Source: a virus
Direction: 5' to 3' (one strand)
Virus record (IMG/VR): IMGVR_UViG_3300023119_000061
Span: 1 to 38,732 of that record
DNA length: 38,732 nucleotides
Numbering within the stretch: the stretch's first letter is position 1; every line of letters begins with the position of its first letter. The notes below the pieces were generated by a model. It worked only from the letters and a program-made list of their open reading frames with translations, did no database searches and had not been told where the DNA came from. The position numbers and the translations under genes are program-made. Below are positions 20,401 through 27,740 of this stretch, in pieces.

Positions 20401-23400
20401 CTGTTTCCGCACTTACGAATGTGTGAGTATTTGCGTAGCCGCCAGCATTACCAACATTAAATGTAATTGCTGTGCCTGTTACGCCAGTAATTCTAACTGG
20501 TTGTCTAAACGCTGGTTCATTAACTCTTGGATGTGAAAGCTCTGAGTTAATTGCTCCATTTGCGCAAGAGAATGTAATGCTCTCATCTGCTATTGAAATC
20601 CATTTACCAACTCTTAGGTTGTGCTGTCCAATATCAACTGTCATGTCACCAGTTTGTGGATCGTAAGTAGCGTTAGATGGAGTATATTTTCCATTATAAG
20701 GTGTTGCTAATGTGATGGCAAATGGCTGTGCACTTACGAATGTATGAGCACCAGTATATGTTCCAGCATTACCAACATTAACTGTAATTGTATTGTCAGT
20801 TACAGCTGAAATTACTAACTCTGCACCTGAAGCTGGGTCTGTTGGTCTTGGATGTGAAATTTCCTCAGCTGGAGATCCGCAAGAGAATGTAATACTTTCA
20901 TCTGCGATTTTAATTTTATCTCCAACGACCAAATTATGCTCGCCGATTGTAGCAGTGAAGATACCAGTTATTGGATCATATGTTGCTGTTGACGGTGTAA
21001 ATCTACCATTTGCGAAAGAAATAGTTTTAATTGCATTTGACGATGCGCTTACAAAAGTATGGGCTCCTGCATAACCATTAGGAACAGCACCAACGTCAAT
21101 TGTAATTGTATTAGCAGTTACACTTGTGACTTGTGTTAGTGAGTTAAATGCTGGATCTGTAACTCTTGGATGCGAAATATTTGTTACGACTAAAGTATCT
21201 GTGTTCGCACAGCTAAATGTGATGCTTTCTTTATCCATAACAATTGTATCACCCGGCTGAATATTGTGATCGCCAATTGTTGCAACCATGATACCAGTTG
21301 TTGGGTTATAAGTTGCTGTGGTTGGTGTATGAGATGATTTAACATTTGCATATTGTTTAACAGCATTTAGTTTAGCTCTTTGGAATGTATGGGCTCCAGT
21401 ATATCCATTTGCATCACCAACATAAACCGTAATAGTAGTATCTGTGGCCGCTGTGATTTGTAATGGGCTCTGATACGCTGGATCTGTTGCTCTTGGATGT
21501 GAAATACTTGTGTTCGCGCCTGTGGCAGTATTTGCACAATAGAAAGTTAAACCTTCCTTCGCAAGGGTAATCATGTCACCAATTTCAAATTCGTGATTTT
21601 CAATTGTAATTACTGACTCGCCGGTAGTTGGATTATATGTTGCATTAGTAGGAGTATATTCCCTACCATCTTTTTGCATAATTCCAATAATTTCGTTAAA
21701 TGCTTCTTCAGTTTTAGCAATTGCAATATTATCAGTTAAAGTTTCGGAAATTTCATCTCTTAGGTGAGAGAAGGCACCGACTGTTTCTGACAGTTGTGAA
21801 TCTGGAACAACTGATGTAATGGCTTGACGATAAGCAATACCGTTTTGAACTGAGTTAAAGTTTGTACCTAATTGCATATCTCTTAATACTGCTGGTACAA
21901 TATAAGCATTTGTGTCACGCTGACATTTTTTGCTGTCGTAGAAGAACCACTCATCATCAGCCCAATCCATCATATAGTCTTGGATAAAGCCTTTATTTGA
22001 CTGTAGTTGTTTGCGTGCATTTCTATTAGCTGCTGTAATTCCAGCATCATCACTAAATGTATATGTTTCGCCCATTTCTATGACCGAACCATCTAGTGCA
22101 TCGACGAATGTATGAACTCCAGTATAGCCGGTTGAGCCAACATTAACTGTAATTGTCGTGGCTGTCTTTGCCGTAATTGGCATTGCTGATTTAAATGCTG
22201 GGTCAGATTTACGTGGATGTTTAAATTCTAATTTATTACCATCTGTATCACAAGTGAATGTAAATCCTTCAGGCATTAACAGGATATAGTTTCCAACCTC
22301 AAGACCGTGAGTTCCAATTGTGACTGTGAAATCGCCAGTTGCTGGGTCATATGAAGCGTCTGTTGGATCGTATCTTGTTCCTGATTGTTTAAGAATATCA
22401 ATAACGTTATTAAATTTATAATATGCTTCTGCAGCAAATGCTGCCGAGTTTGCTTGTACTAAGTCATCAGTAGTATCACGCAATCTTTGATATGCTGCTA
22501 CTGTTTCGTCACGCTGAGCACCGGCTACGTTTCTTGTAGCATTGAAATAATAAGCATACCCTGCTGTTATTGAGTTATAGTTTGTATCCAGCATTGTGTC
22601 GTATTTAACTGCTGGCAAGATGTACTCGCGAACATCTCTCTTACATTTATCAGAATCATATGCAAAGAAGTCTGGATTATTATCCATCCAATCCATAAAT
22701 TCTTCAATAATAAATTCTCTATTGTCTTGAACTACTTCACGAGCACCAGTACGAGTTCCAACGCCAGTGTCAGCAAAAGTAATTGGATTTGCAAGAGGCT
22801 CTCCATTTTGAAGAACATTTAGTGTTTCATCTAATGAAGTTGAGATGCGATCTTGTATTTGTGTATTAGCATTAACAAAAATGCCATCGATCATTTCGTC
22901 TTTTAAGTGTTCGATTGAACCAACTGTTTCTGTTAACTGCTCATTAACAACTACATATGAGATTGGTGAACGATATGTAATACCGTTTAGACGACCCCAA
23001 TAGTTAGAGTTTGTTGCAACGTCGTAGCCAACATTATCCACAATAATTCCGGTATCTCTAAAGCATTTATCTGCATTATAACCTTGATAACCCAAGCCAC
23101 CACTTGCAGTATTGGCTGTTAGGTGAGCAATCATATCGTTAACGATATCATCAGATTTTTCTTCTATCAAATCACCAAATGCTGAGTTAGCAATGAATAC
23201 GCTTTCAGTACCTACTGCTGGTTTTACAATGGTTGTTTTGCCTTTAGCTCTCATTGAGATGTCACCAAACTGAGAACCTGAGTTGTTCAATGTAACCTGT
23301 CCACCATTAAGAGCAAAGAATGCCTGACGAGTAAAGATTGACAACGAACCAATCCCGTTAACACCAGCACCGTTTTTAGCAACATATCCAGTACCGTTTT

Positions 23401-25582
23401 GAGTACGAGGTGTGAAACCAAAGCAGAGCAGGTAGGTATATAGTGAGTCTGTATCTAGGACGGCTCTATCCATAAGAGCACAACCGCCACCGCGACCAAC
23501 TAATCTGTTCGGGAAGTCATCGATACCAATTCTTTCAATCACGCCCGTACCGCCTGTTTGTGCATATAATGTATCACCAACTTCTACGTTACCTTTTAAG
23601 TTACGAACATAAATCTGACGATTTGAATTAATATCAGTTGTCCAAGAAATGTATCCTGATGCACCACTTGAGAATGTAACTTCATCATCTACTTCAAACT
23701 GGTTTTCTGGAGAGTGGCCAGCTTCAAGATAGAATTCTTGGCCAAGGTCTGCAATTGTACCTTTTGAGTTAAACGGATTGAGTGGTGGTTCAACATCCAA
23801 ACGATTAAAGTTTGAAAGCTGAGAGGAGTCACGAATATATGGAGAACGACGTAATAGAGCGCCTGGACGATAGACGATTGCAAATCCACCTTCAGGATTG
23901 TCAAAGTTATCGACTTCAAAGTTCATATAACCAAAGCCTTGAACATAACAGCCGGATCCAACCTGGATACCATTGGTTCGTTCCCAACCTGGTTTCTTTT
24001 GAATAACTGTTGCGTACTGACCAGCTGTTGATGTAAGAGCACAATCATCTGGAAGAACAATTGGTTCATCTACATAATAAGTACCTGGTCCAACTGAAAT
24101 ATGAATGGCGTTGTTAATATCATTACGGTTTGGATTACCACCGGCTTTTTCAATAGCAAGTTCGGAAGCTCTAGCAAGAGTACGTACAGGTTTTAAAATT
24201 GAACCTGGATTATTATCATCGCCATCAACTGCTACGTGAACTTTAAGAGCTTTTTCGGTTGTTTTACCAAGCTCGTCGTTAAGTTGCTTGTATGTAAGCT
24301 GTTCTGTTTTACCTGTTAAAGCATTTCTTATGACGAAATAAGATTCGTCATCCATCATAGGCTCAAATTTAGGATCTAGGCTTACATCGAAATTAATAAG
24401 TTGTGAATCGATAATAACACTGTTAGCAATTTCAACTCTTTCAATTGCACCGTCAAATTTAGAATTTTTAATAACGGTATCTTCAATTGTACCATCTCTA
24501 AATGTCGAGTCTGTAAGGTTGCTGTTTGCTTGATTAGAGTCTGTGATTGTTGCGTCGTCAATAGTAACATCGTTTAATCCACCTTGGAATGTCGTGTTAG
24601 CAATAACGCCATCTCTAAATACGCCAGCTTCAATTGTTGTATCCGTAAATACGTTATTTGAGCCAGTTCCATCTGAGAAATCAGATCTAAGAATTGTCGA
24701 GTCTACCAAGTTAGTAAATGTTACATTATTACCAGTACCATTTGAGAAATCAGAGTCGGTAATCTGTGCGTTAGCAATAGTAACATCTGTTAAGCCACCG
24801 ATAAATGTAGCATTAGCAATATCAACACTGTCGATTGTACCACGGCTAATTTCGACGTCAGTCATAACAACTTCGTCAAGATTTAGATTGGTAATTGTAA
24901 AGTTATTAGCTACAGCACCTTCAATAGTCATATTATTGAAAGTTGAATCGTCAATAGTTGAGTTGGTAAATACCATATTATTACCGGTGGAGTTGTACAT
25001 GTCTCCATTGGTAAATGTAGAATTACGAATTACGACGTTATTAGCTGTGCCATCATTAAATTCTGATGCAGTAATAATAGAGTTGTCGATTGTTGAGTCG
25101 ACAAATGTCATATTATTACCTGAGCTGCGAGCCATGTTTCCATCTAGGAAATATGAACTTGTAATGGTAACATTGTTAGCTGTTGAATCAAATATTGATC
25201 CATCTGTAAATGTTGTATTATCTATATCTGAATAGTGAATTGATGAATTGCTTAGGTCAAAACGAAGCCCAGTGACGTCCTCAGCATTTGCAACGTAAAT
25301 TTGAGAATTATTTAGCGTTGAATCATTGATCGTATTTCTATTAATAACTGAGTCGTTAATGGTAACATTGCTAAGTTCGGAAGTGAACATTTGAACATTT
25401 CGGATAGTTCCACCCGTAATTTCAATGTGTGAGAAAACTTCATATTGAATAGCTTCAACGAGTTCTTTTCTTGTAATGTTCTTTGTACCATCATCACCTT
25501 GAATAAGGTTTACAATAACGAATAGGTCTTCAGATCGCGTATTAATCCCTAATATAGGACCTAATTCTGAAATCTTTGACAT
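14402..25582 (-). CDS. Giant multi-repeat virion fibre protein (3726 aa)
   Basis: The N-terminal segment (MSKISELGPILGINTRSEDLF, then KNITRKELVEAIQYE) is a fibre docking type. Residues ~50-395 are short T/S/N-rich repeats (NNVTITSS, FTNGDMYNSTGNN) suited to a right-handed beta-helix. About residues 444-790 look pectin-lyase-like, opening with AVDGDDNNPGSILKPVRTLA. The body interleaves two families. Module A (KCxRDxGxxxDA) occurs 11 times from ~839 to ~3304, with a degenerate 12th near 3460. Module B (TPxxATYxPxTG, IGxH, SITFSCA, SHPR, GAHTFVSA) occurs nine times, at ~1067-1166, five in tandem at ~1305-1848, two at ~2111-2321 and one at ~2954-3058. Module B keeps one Cys and three His in every copy. 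The C-terminal ~120 residues (RIRWSGSDELNNQFFARGLK, then INGRTGRIEGRPFTSS) look like a conserved terminal domain. The frame is intact throughout. AAAGGA precedes the ATG, and a TATAAATA promoter lies 31 nt upstream. I infer a very long fibre; both ends and the receptor are unknown. Confidence 0.93.
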   Translation of the reverse strand: MSKISELGPILGINTRSEDLFVIVNLIQGDDGTKNITRKELVEAIQYEVFSHIEITGGTIRNVQMFTSELSNVTINDSVINRNTINDSTLNNSQIYVANAEDVTGLRFDLSNSSIHYSDIDNTTFTDGSIFDSTANNVTITSSYFLDGNMARSSGNNMTFVDSTIDNSIITASEFNDGTANNVVIRNSTFTNGDMYNSTGNNMVFTNSTIDDSTFNNMTIEGAVANNFTITNLNLDEVVMTDVEISRGTIDSVDIANATFIGGLTDVTIANAQITDSDFSNGTGNNVTFTNLVDSTILRSDFSDGTGSNNVFTDTTIEAGVFRDGVIANTTFQGGLNDVTIDDATITDSNQANSNLTDSTFRDGTIEDTVIKNSKFDGAIERVEIANSVIIDSQLINFDVSLDPKFEPMMDDESYFVIRNALTGKTEQLTYKQLNDELGKTTEKALKVHVAVDGDDNNPGSILKPVRTLARASELAIEKAGGNPNRNDINNAIHISVGPGTYYVDEPIVLPDDCALTSTAGQYATVIQKKPGWERTNGIQVGSGCYVQGFGYMNFEVDNFDNPEGGFAIVYRPGALLRRSPYIRDSSQLSNFNRLDVEPPLNPFNSKGTIADLGQEFYLEAGHSPENQFEVDDEVTFSSGASGYISWTTDINSNRQIYVRNLKGNVEVGDTLYAQTGGTGVIERIGIDDFPNRLVGRGGGCALMDRAVLDTDSLYTYLLCFGFTPRTQNGTGYVAKNGAGVNGIGSLSIFTRQAFFALNGGQVTLNNSGSQFGDISMRAKGKTTIVKPAVGTESVFIANSAFGDLIEEKSDDIVNDMIAHLTANTASGGLGYQGYNADKCFRDTGIIVDNVGYDVATNSNYWGRLNGITYRSPISYVVVNEQLTETVGSIEHLKDEMIDGIFVNANTQIQDRISTSLDETLNVLQNGEPLANPITFADTGVGTRTGAREVVQDNREFIIEEFMDWMDNNPDFFAYDSDKCKRDVREYILPAVKYDTMLDTNYNSITAGYAYYFNATRNVAGAQRDETVAAYQRLRDTTDDLVQANSAAFAAEAYYKFNNVIDILKQSGTRYDPTDASYDPATGDFTVTIGTHGLEVGNYILLMPEGFTFTCDTDGNKLEFKHPRKSDPAFKSAMPITAKTATTITVNVGSTGYTGVHTFVDALDGSVIEMGETYTFSDDAGITAANRNARKQLQSNKGFIQDYMMDWADDEWFFYDSKKCQRDTNAYIVPAVLRDMQLGTNFNSVQNGIAYRQAITSVVPDSQLSETVGAFSHLRDEISETLTDNIAIAKTEEAFNEIIGIMQKDGREYTPTNATYNPTTGESVITIENHEFEIGDMITLAKEGLTFYCANTATGANTSISHPRATDPAYQSPLQITAATDTTITVYVGDANGYTGAHTFQRAKLNAVKQYANVKSSHTPTTATYNPTTGIMVATIGDHNIQPGDTIVMDKESITFSCANTDTLVVTNISHPRVTDPAFNSLTQVTSVTANTITIDVGAVPNGYAGAHTFVSASSNAIKTISFANGRFTPSTATYDPITGIFTATIGEHNLVVGDKIKIADESITFSCGSPAEEISHPRPTDPASGAELVISAVTDNTITVNVGNAGTYTGAHTFVSAQPFAITLATPYNGKYTPSNATYDPQTGDMTVDIGQHNLRVGKWISIADESITFSCANGAINSELSHPRVNEPAFRQPVRITGVTGTAITFNVGNAGGYANTHTFVSAETDCIDTNAIYWTDAAKIDSFHTPSTATYNPATGVMELTMGADHGFTTDDHIEFKPNSITFSCANTSTGQTIEISHPRIGEPNYQKPLAISAVTSTTITVNPGAVPNGYAGAHTFVSAEEGSVIKTRTTRDGLNAAEQLKNNKVFLQDEVDAWIRDNYFVYNDEKCFRDTGLILDSVRRDFATDSNVNSVFAGLAYRSGNASTNTVITEQLTETVGAIAWLRDEIRGNILSGTAENRANTAFNEIIDIMQNDIAAADTRTFGGGYVSDEAYEAKAILQANKQFIIDETTAWIANNHPDLTYDSAKCERDVGYFIDSVSWDIQHGSNASTVNNSRLYFDNAVSVLGKNERAPTAEAFEHISNIAGQIVRNELVFDLQQGASTQTRADNTTYTPTNATYDPTTGIMVATIGTHSYVPGDRISIAEESITFSCANGAVVTNISHPRSTDPAFNVPITITDTTSTTITVDVGAIPNGYANNHTFVSATANAIKSATVQPTYTPTNATYDPVTGIFTATIGTHRLEKGDYIIMDEEAITFSCANTATGAITQISHPRATDPYFNRPVEILEADDTTITMNVGAAPNGYAGVHYFEGSNADAIRKSAPPAIADKVNDLFKIVADMVRGNDFSELPTIVEPTLTGTGYNSAINAQFNKVWGNTPKYQEEIIQFIREEYNGLAYDTDLCYRDVGLIVDAIREDLEYGGDAATIDAAGYYFKNAVSILPYDQREPTRLAFEHLATVAESVITETTVTPTTGNSTAQNTSGTAGTSTIAATAKDLINVISGLIDDNIVIPDYAGSLDITQKVNARLDEKFPVANTATLPLVEPSRTFARKALQKNKDFIQDEVVAYINNRYFVYDEDKCARDTGYILDAVAYDVATGGDYYGKFAGKVYRAGTTSLSKVIDEQLAETVQAIEYLQADIEGRLTGTAKTRATASFNAIKDAMIYDYDPETEAYNFGTAYQNISATNCKDALQANKAFLQAEATAWMTDNYGSIVYDVDKCERDVGYMVDAVCAAVMHNSNASMRDVARVYFENGLSTLPSDQRAVTAELYERLGAMSTQIALKQPVTKSASNAASQVTTGFNTGFATQANSLTDFWTIVADIITDDSLINLPAVTRPGNSAGINYDYNNERDAIRLRTTYLAANINEYLQKTFNYLEYDQVKCRRDVGYMVDAISHDIQYGGNSAMWNAAQIYFVNAVNLLPKDQREPTRAAFTHMAEVMHDVIRNKTVPYRIGKTFTAANATYDVDSGESVITLGNHKLKVGDYILLEKESLTFSCGSPAENISHPRVTDPAFEKPLKITAVTTNTVTVQVGYAKGYQGAHTFVSATTDGIKQVIGNTSKQFKDGYTARRHIAMEAKDLAMMVANIAYDNNPTNLPARVEPFTNWIPETLIDQKNLIDDKLTTLVESMIEFISTEYKGISYPKEKCRRDVGIIVDALSHDINYSTNYAMRLVANMYFDNAVSVLPFDQRKQTADFYAEMANLVSDVAQELAIGQDTSNPAATVTQGNDLADLVRMVEEAIRRNSLDALPEIVEPDTSWVSADKIAAGRLIDNNLDELADDVTQYISDNFSIIDYSKAKCRRDSGYLIDAMSWDLNYGGNLASRWNADFYYWNGTLRIPENTRVATAQSYRQLGKIVSEVVTGSYPGQKLRPEMGSEAEAKQAYENGLIFYNALFYNTPKSLGPTIEPDFTWNDNVTKQFRFAKDILANNKVKLQREVQRFITQTYKFIDLPKTYRDGGNLLKIIANDFRYIDASQTPQEEGTDKSTRSFAAALFNIDSQHVFPVFNPPATFSDWRKLRFKGTAATVSDLANLENPKRWYAQIVPTDNNGNRYAGRIYYYNGSTWLDSGVDNNTDLLDAFTGAWTQMKSYINTNIAPDVDHINMVNELIDNVLIETILRPEFLAFGSLVESIAHQFNGASAGVNRNALPLNFRNIGSAISATASVLSEDGGRIRWSGSDELNNQFFARGLKINGRTGRIEGRPFTSSVRKLARRASNSRAVL
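16410..16722 (-). repeat. Module B, isolated copy 9 in the giant fibre gene
   Basis: Encodes IGKTFTAANATYDVDSG through QGAHTFVSATTDGI, with the same order of elements as the tandem copies at 20040-21670. Its short CGSPAENISHPR form is closest to copy 4. Confidence 0.75.
18620..19252 (-). repeat. Module B, tandem pair (copies 7 and 8) in the giant fibre gene
   Basis: Two adjacent ~310-bp copies, each opening with YTPTNATYDPxTGI and followed by IGTH, SCAN, ISHPR and NGYA. Copy 8 ends HYFEGSNADAI instead of the usual HTFVSA. Confidence 0.8.
20040..21670 (-). repeat. Module B, five tandem copies (copies 2-6) in the giant fibre gene
   Basis: Five head-to-tail units of roughly 300-350 bp encode YxPxTG, IGxH, FxCxN/GSP, SHPRxxxPA/Y, TITVxVG and HTF in constant order. 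Copy 6 has MGADHG in place of IGxH but keeps the His. Copies are clearly diverged at protein level, so the array is not a recent slippage product. Confidence 0.85.
22085..22385 (-). repeat. Module B, isolated copy 1 in the giant fibre gene
   Basis: Encodes RYDPTDASYDPATGDFTVTI, then IGTHGLEVG, FTCDTDG, KHPR and TGVHTFVDA. It is the most diverged copy at the Cys loop but keeps the Cys and all three His. Confidence 0.75.
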
Positions 25583-25613
25583 TCTAAACTATCCTTTTTT
25601 AATATTTTACTTT

Positions 25614-25621
25614 TATTTATA
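25614..25621 (-). promoter_or_regulatory. T4-type late promoter, TATAAATA
   Basis: The octamer is on the minus strand in the 53-nt gap between the 262-aa gene and the giant gene, 31 nt before the ATG at 25582. No terminator precedes it, so read-through from the gp8 unit is also possible. Confidence 0.75.
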
Positions 25622-25635
25622 ATGAATACGCGTGC

Positions 25636-26424
25636 CTATGCGTCGCGGTTTTTCATTACCGAAAGATAAAAGTAACCTTGATTTTGAGCACCTTCTCCGG
25701 TTTGTACTCGCTCGTTAAATTTAATTGCCGTGCCGCGGCACCAATCATAAGCCTCGTATTTAGCTTGCAATGTGTTTATACTCGGTAAAATATCTTCCCA
25801 TCTTTGGGTAACACTAACCACGTCTGTTGTTGACGGATAGTGTTTGCACCCCTGTGTTGTTATAAGGGTACAATTGTTGTCTGCATCTATTGAGTATACA
25901 TAATTCGTTGCTGCAGAATCGTCACCCCACGCGAGTCTAAATCTAGAATAAAGTTTTAGAGTTACAAATCTTTCTTCTGTTAAATTATAACCTAATTTAA
26001 CTCCACCTTTTACCGCTTCTTCAACATTTAAATCGCCTAAATCATAATCTTGAATCCACCAATTAGCAGCATATGGAATAACTCCGCCAATCCATATTGT
26101 ATTATCTCCGTTTAAACTTCTAGAAACATCAATACCAAATCTTGGATTTATACAAACTTCATTTATTGCTTGCCATTGATTTATAAAGTTTATTAATTCG
26201 TCGTTTAAAACTACGCCATTGTCACTAAAAAAATCTATTACTGTATTTGCATAAACTGCGGGCATTGTATAGCCCCAATCAAAAGCTCCCTGATCGTTTC
26301 TTCTTATAAGAACAGTTGAAATTTTATTGTTTAAATCTTCGCTTATTACATACGTATTTGCGCCGACTATGTTTTCAACATAATCAGAAACCCAACCAAA
26401 CCCAGGATACGTTTTTGTAGTCAT
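25636..26424 (-). CDS. Protein of unknown function between adhesin and giant fibre (262 aa)
   Basis: I do not recognise this protein. From the ATG at 26422-26424 it reads MTTKTYPGFGWVSDYVENIV and ends YFYLSVMKNRDA. It is a mixed alpha/beta, Trp- and Tyr-rich soluble protein with no signal peptide, no membrane segment and none of the repeats of its neighbours. Four cysteines (in NEVCINPR, DNNCTLI, QGCKHYP and DWCRG) could pair. A longer reading frame begins at a TTG at 26452-26454, inside the upstream gene. I prefer the ATG because AAGGA sits 11 nt before it and the upstream stop lies just before it (26433). Position suggests a fibre-tip, receptor-binding or fibre-assembly protein. This is inference only. 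Confidence 0.8.
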   Translation of the reverse strand: MTTKTYPGFGWVSDYVENIVGANTYVISEDLNNKISTVLIRRNDQGAFDWGYTMPAVYANTVIDFFSDNGVVLNDELINFINQWQAINEVCINPRFGIDVSRSLNGDNTIWIGGVIPYAANWWIQDYDLGDLNVEEAVKGGVKLGYNLTEERFVTLKLYSRFRLAWGDDSAATNYVYSIDADNNCTLITTQGCKHYPSTTDVVSVTQRWEDILPSINTLQAKYEAYDWCRGTAIKFNERVQTGEGAQNQGYFYLSVMKNRDA

Positions 26425-26432
26425 TTTAAATT

Positions 26433-27740
26433 TTATCCTTCGGGAACCTGCCAAACATAGTTATTTACACCGGCGCCACGCCAATTCCATTCTTCCCAAT
26501 TTTGCATATCTACTATTTGTATACGTCCATTAGCACCTGCAGCACCATTTTGGTTACCTTGGTTATTTCCTGCTCCTTGGAATCCAACAAATGGTCTATA
26601 TTGACTGGTAAGGCTTGGATTACTTCTTTTAAAATATATCCAATGCTGACCATTTGTTAGCAACGGAACAGTTCCTACTGGTCCTGTCTGGTTGGTCCCG
26701 GCATTACCGCCATTACCGCCAGTGCCGGACGGATCATTTTTAGAAGAAGCATCTCCGCCGCCACCGCCGCCGCCTGCGCCATAAGAATAATCTAAAGTAC
26801 TTTGGTTAGTAACATAAAAATAGCATCTTCCTAGATCTGAATAACGATCAACTGACCCATCTTTATAGTATTGCCATTTGATAACAGTACCAGCACTTGC
26901 TGCTAGATTGCCCGAACTAGTTGTATTTGAACCTGAAATATTAACATATCGGGTTCCGTTTAAATAGAATCTACTAAAATCCCAATATCGTTCAGAATCA
27001 ACATATACTTCATAATACACCGTACCACTACCGCTAATGATCCACTCAGCGTTTGCTGTTGATCTATGAATACCTACGCCAAGTCCGTTTGTTGATTCTA
27101 CTGCAATTCTGTCAGATGCGCTATGACCTAATTCTGCACCCGAATAGCCAGCCGGTACTTTAATATAATTCCATGATGTATTATTAACTCTTCTAGGACT
27201 ATCCACAGAGTCATCGGCAAAGTTTGTACCGGTAAAAGGTGATGGAGCGGAATTGTTAGCATTGCCGCCCGGGCCGCCTGGGCCGTACACGGAAGCTGCC
27301 CCCGCATTGCCATTGGTTCCAGCATTATGCGTTCCCCCGGTACCCCCTGGACTATTTAACTGACTATAATTGCCAAATACGCCATTAATATTATCATAAT
27401 AAATCCCACTAACATTGTCAATGTTTATACTGGCAATAACACTAGATGTTCCAGACCCTCCAGCGTATGAACTTTGTGGAGATCCAGTGCCGTCATTTAC
27501 GCCCGAAGCCCCGCCGCCGCCAGCACCAATCATGCGAACAATGAAAGGTGCTGCATTTAATGCGCCATAAAAATCATCAAATGCTATTGTACCTGAAGTA
27601 GGAATGTTGTCGTTATAAGGGGAAATATCCGGCACTAATCCGCCGTTTCTATAGTACTCGTTTAAAGCGTGGGGCACGCCTCCACCAAACTCTTGAGCAA
27701 TATCTAGTAATGAAATTGCGCCGCTACTTTGAAGAGCCAT
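26433..27740 (-). CDS. Glycine-rich tail adhesin-like protein (435 aa)
   Basis: The first ~60 residues contain a widespread phage tail-protein N-terminal motif: SGAISLLDIAQEFGGGVPHA, NEYYRNGGLVP, then IPTSGTIAFDDFYGA. It is followed by FIVRMIGAGGGGASG. The body has several glycine-rich patches (about residues 70-80, 125-160 and 320-355) enclosing a central non-repetitive beta-rich domain (about 165-315) with YYEVYVDSERYWDFSRFYLN. The C-terminus is aromatic (NWEEWNWRGAGVNNYVWQVP). Glycine-rich loops alternating with variable sequence are typical of receptor-binding adhesins such as gp38-type tips, but direct homology is not shown. The gene overlaps the preceding S74 fibre gene by 17 nt, and AAAGG precedes its ATG. 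I infer host-surface recognition at the end of a fibre. Confidence 0.88.
   Translation of the reverse strand: MALQSSGAISLLDIAQEFGGGVPHALNEYYRNGGLVPDISPYNDNIPTSGTIAFDDFYGALNAAPFIVRMIGAGGGGASGVNDGTGSPQSSYAGGSGTSSVIASINIDNVSGIYYDNINGVFGNYSQLNSPGGTGGTHNAGTNGNAGAASVYGPGGPGGNANNSAPSPFTGTNFADDSVDSPRRVNNTSWNYIKVPAGYSGAELGHSASDRIAVESTNGLGVGIHRSTANAEWIISGSGTVYYEVYVDSERYWDFSRFYLNGTRYVNISGSNTTSSGNLAASAGTVIKWQYYKDGSVDRYSDLGRCYFYVTNQSTLDYSYGAGGGGGGGDASSKNDPSGTGGNGGNAGTNQTGPVGTVPLLTNGQHWIYFKRSNPSLTSQYRPFVGFQGAGNNQGNQNGAAGANGRIQIVDMQNWEEWNWRGAGVNNYVWQVPEG

Noticed and set aside
24543-25235. 230-aa open frame on the plus strand
   Set aside because: It lies antisense to the beta-helix repeats of the giant fibre gene. 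The periodic codons there suppress stops on the other strand. It has no ribosome site context and every neighbour is on the minus strand.
25583-25635. Terminator between the 262-aa gene and the giant gene
   Set aside because: The gap is AT-rich with T- and A-runs but has no stable inverted repeat; only the late promoter is supported.
26425-26454. TTG start giving a 272-aa form of the 262-aa protein
   Set aside because: It overlaps the upstream gene by 22 nt and lacks a good ribosome site, whereas the ATG at 26424 has AAGGA 11 nt upstream.
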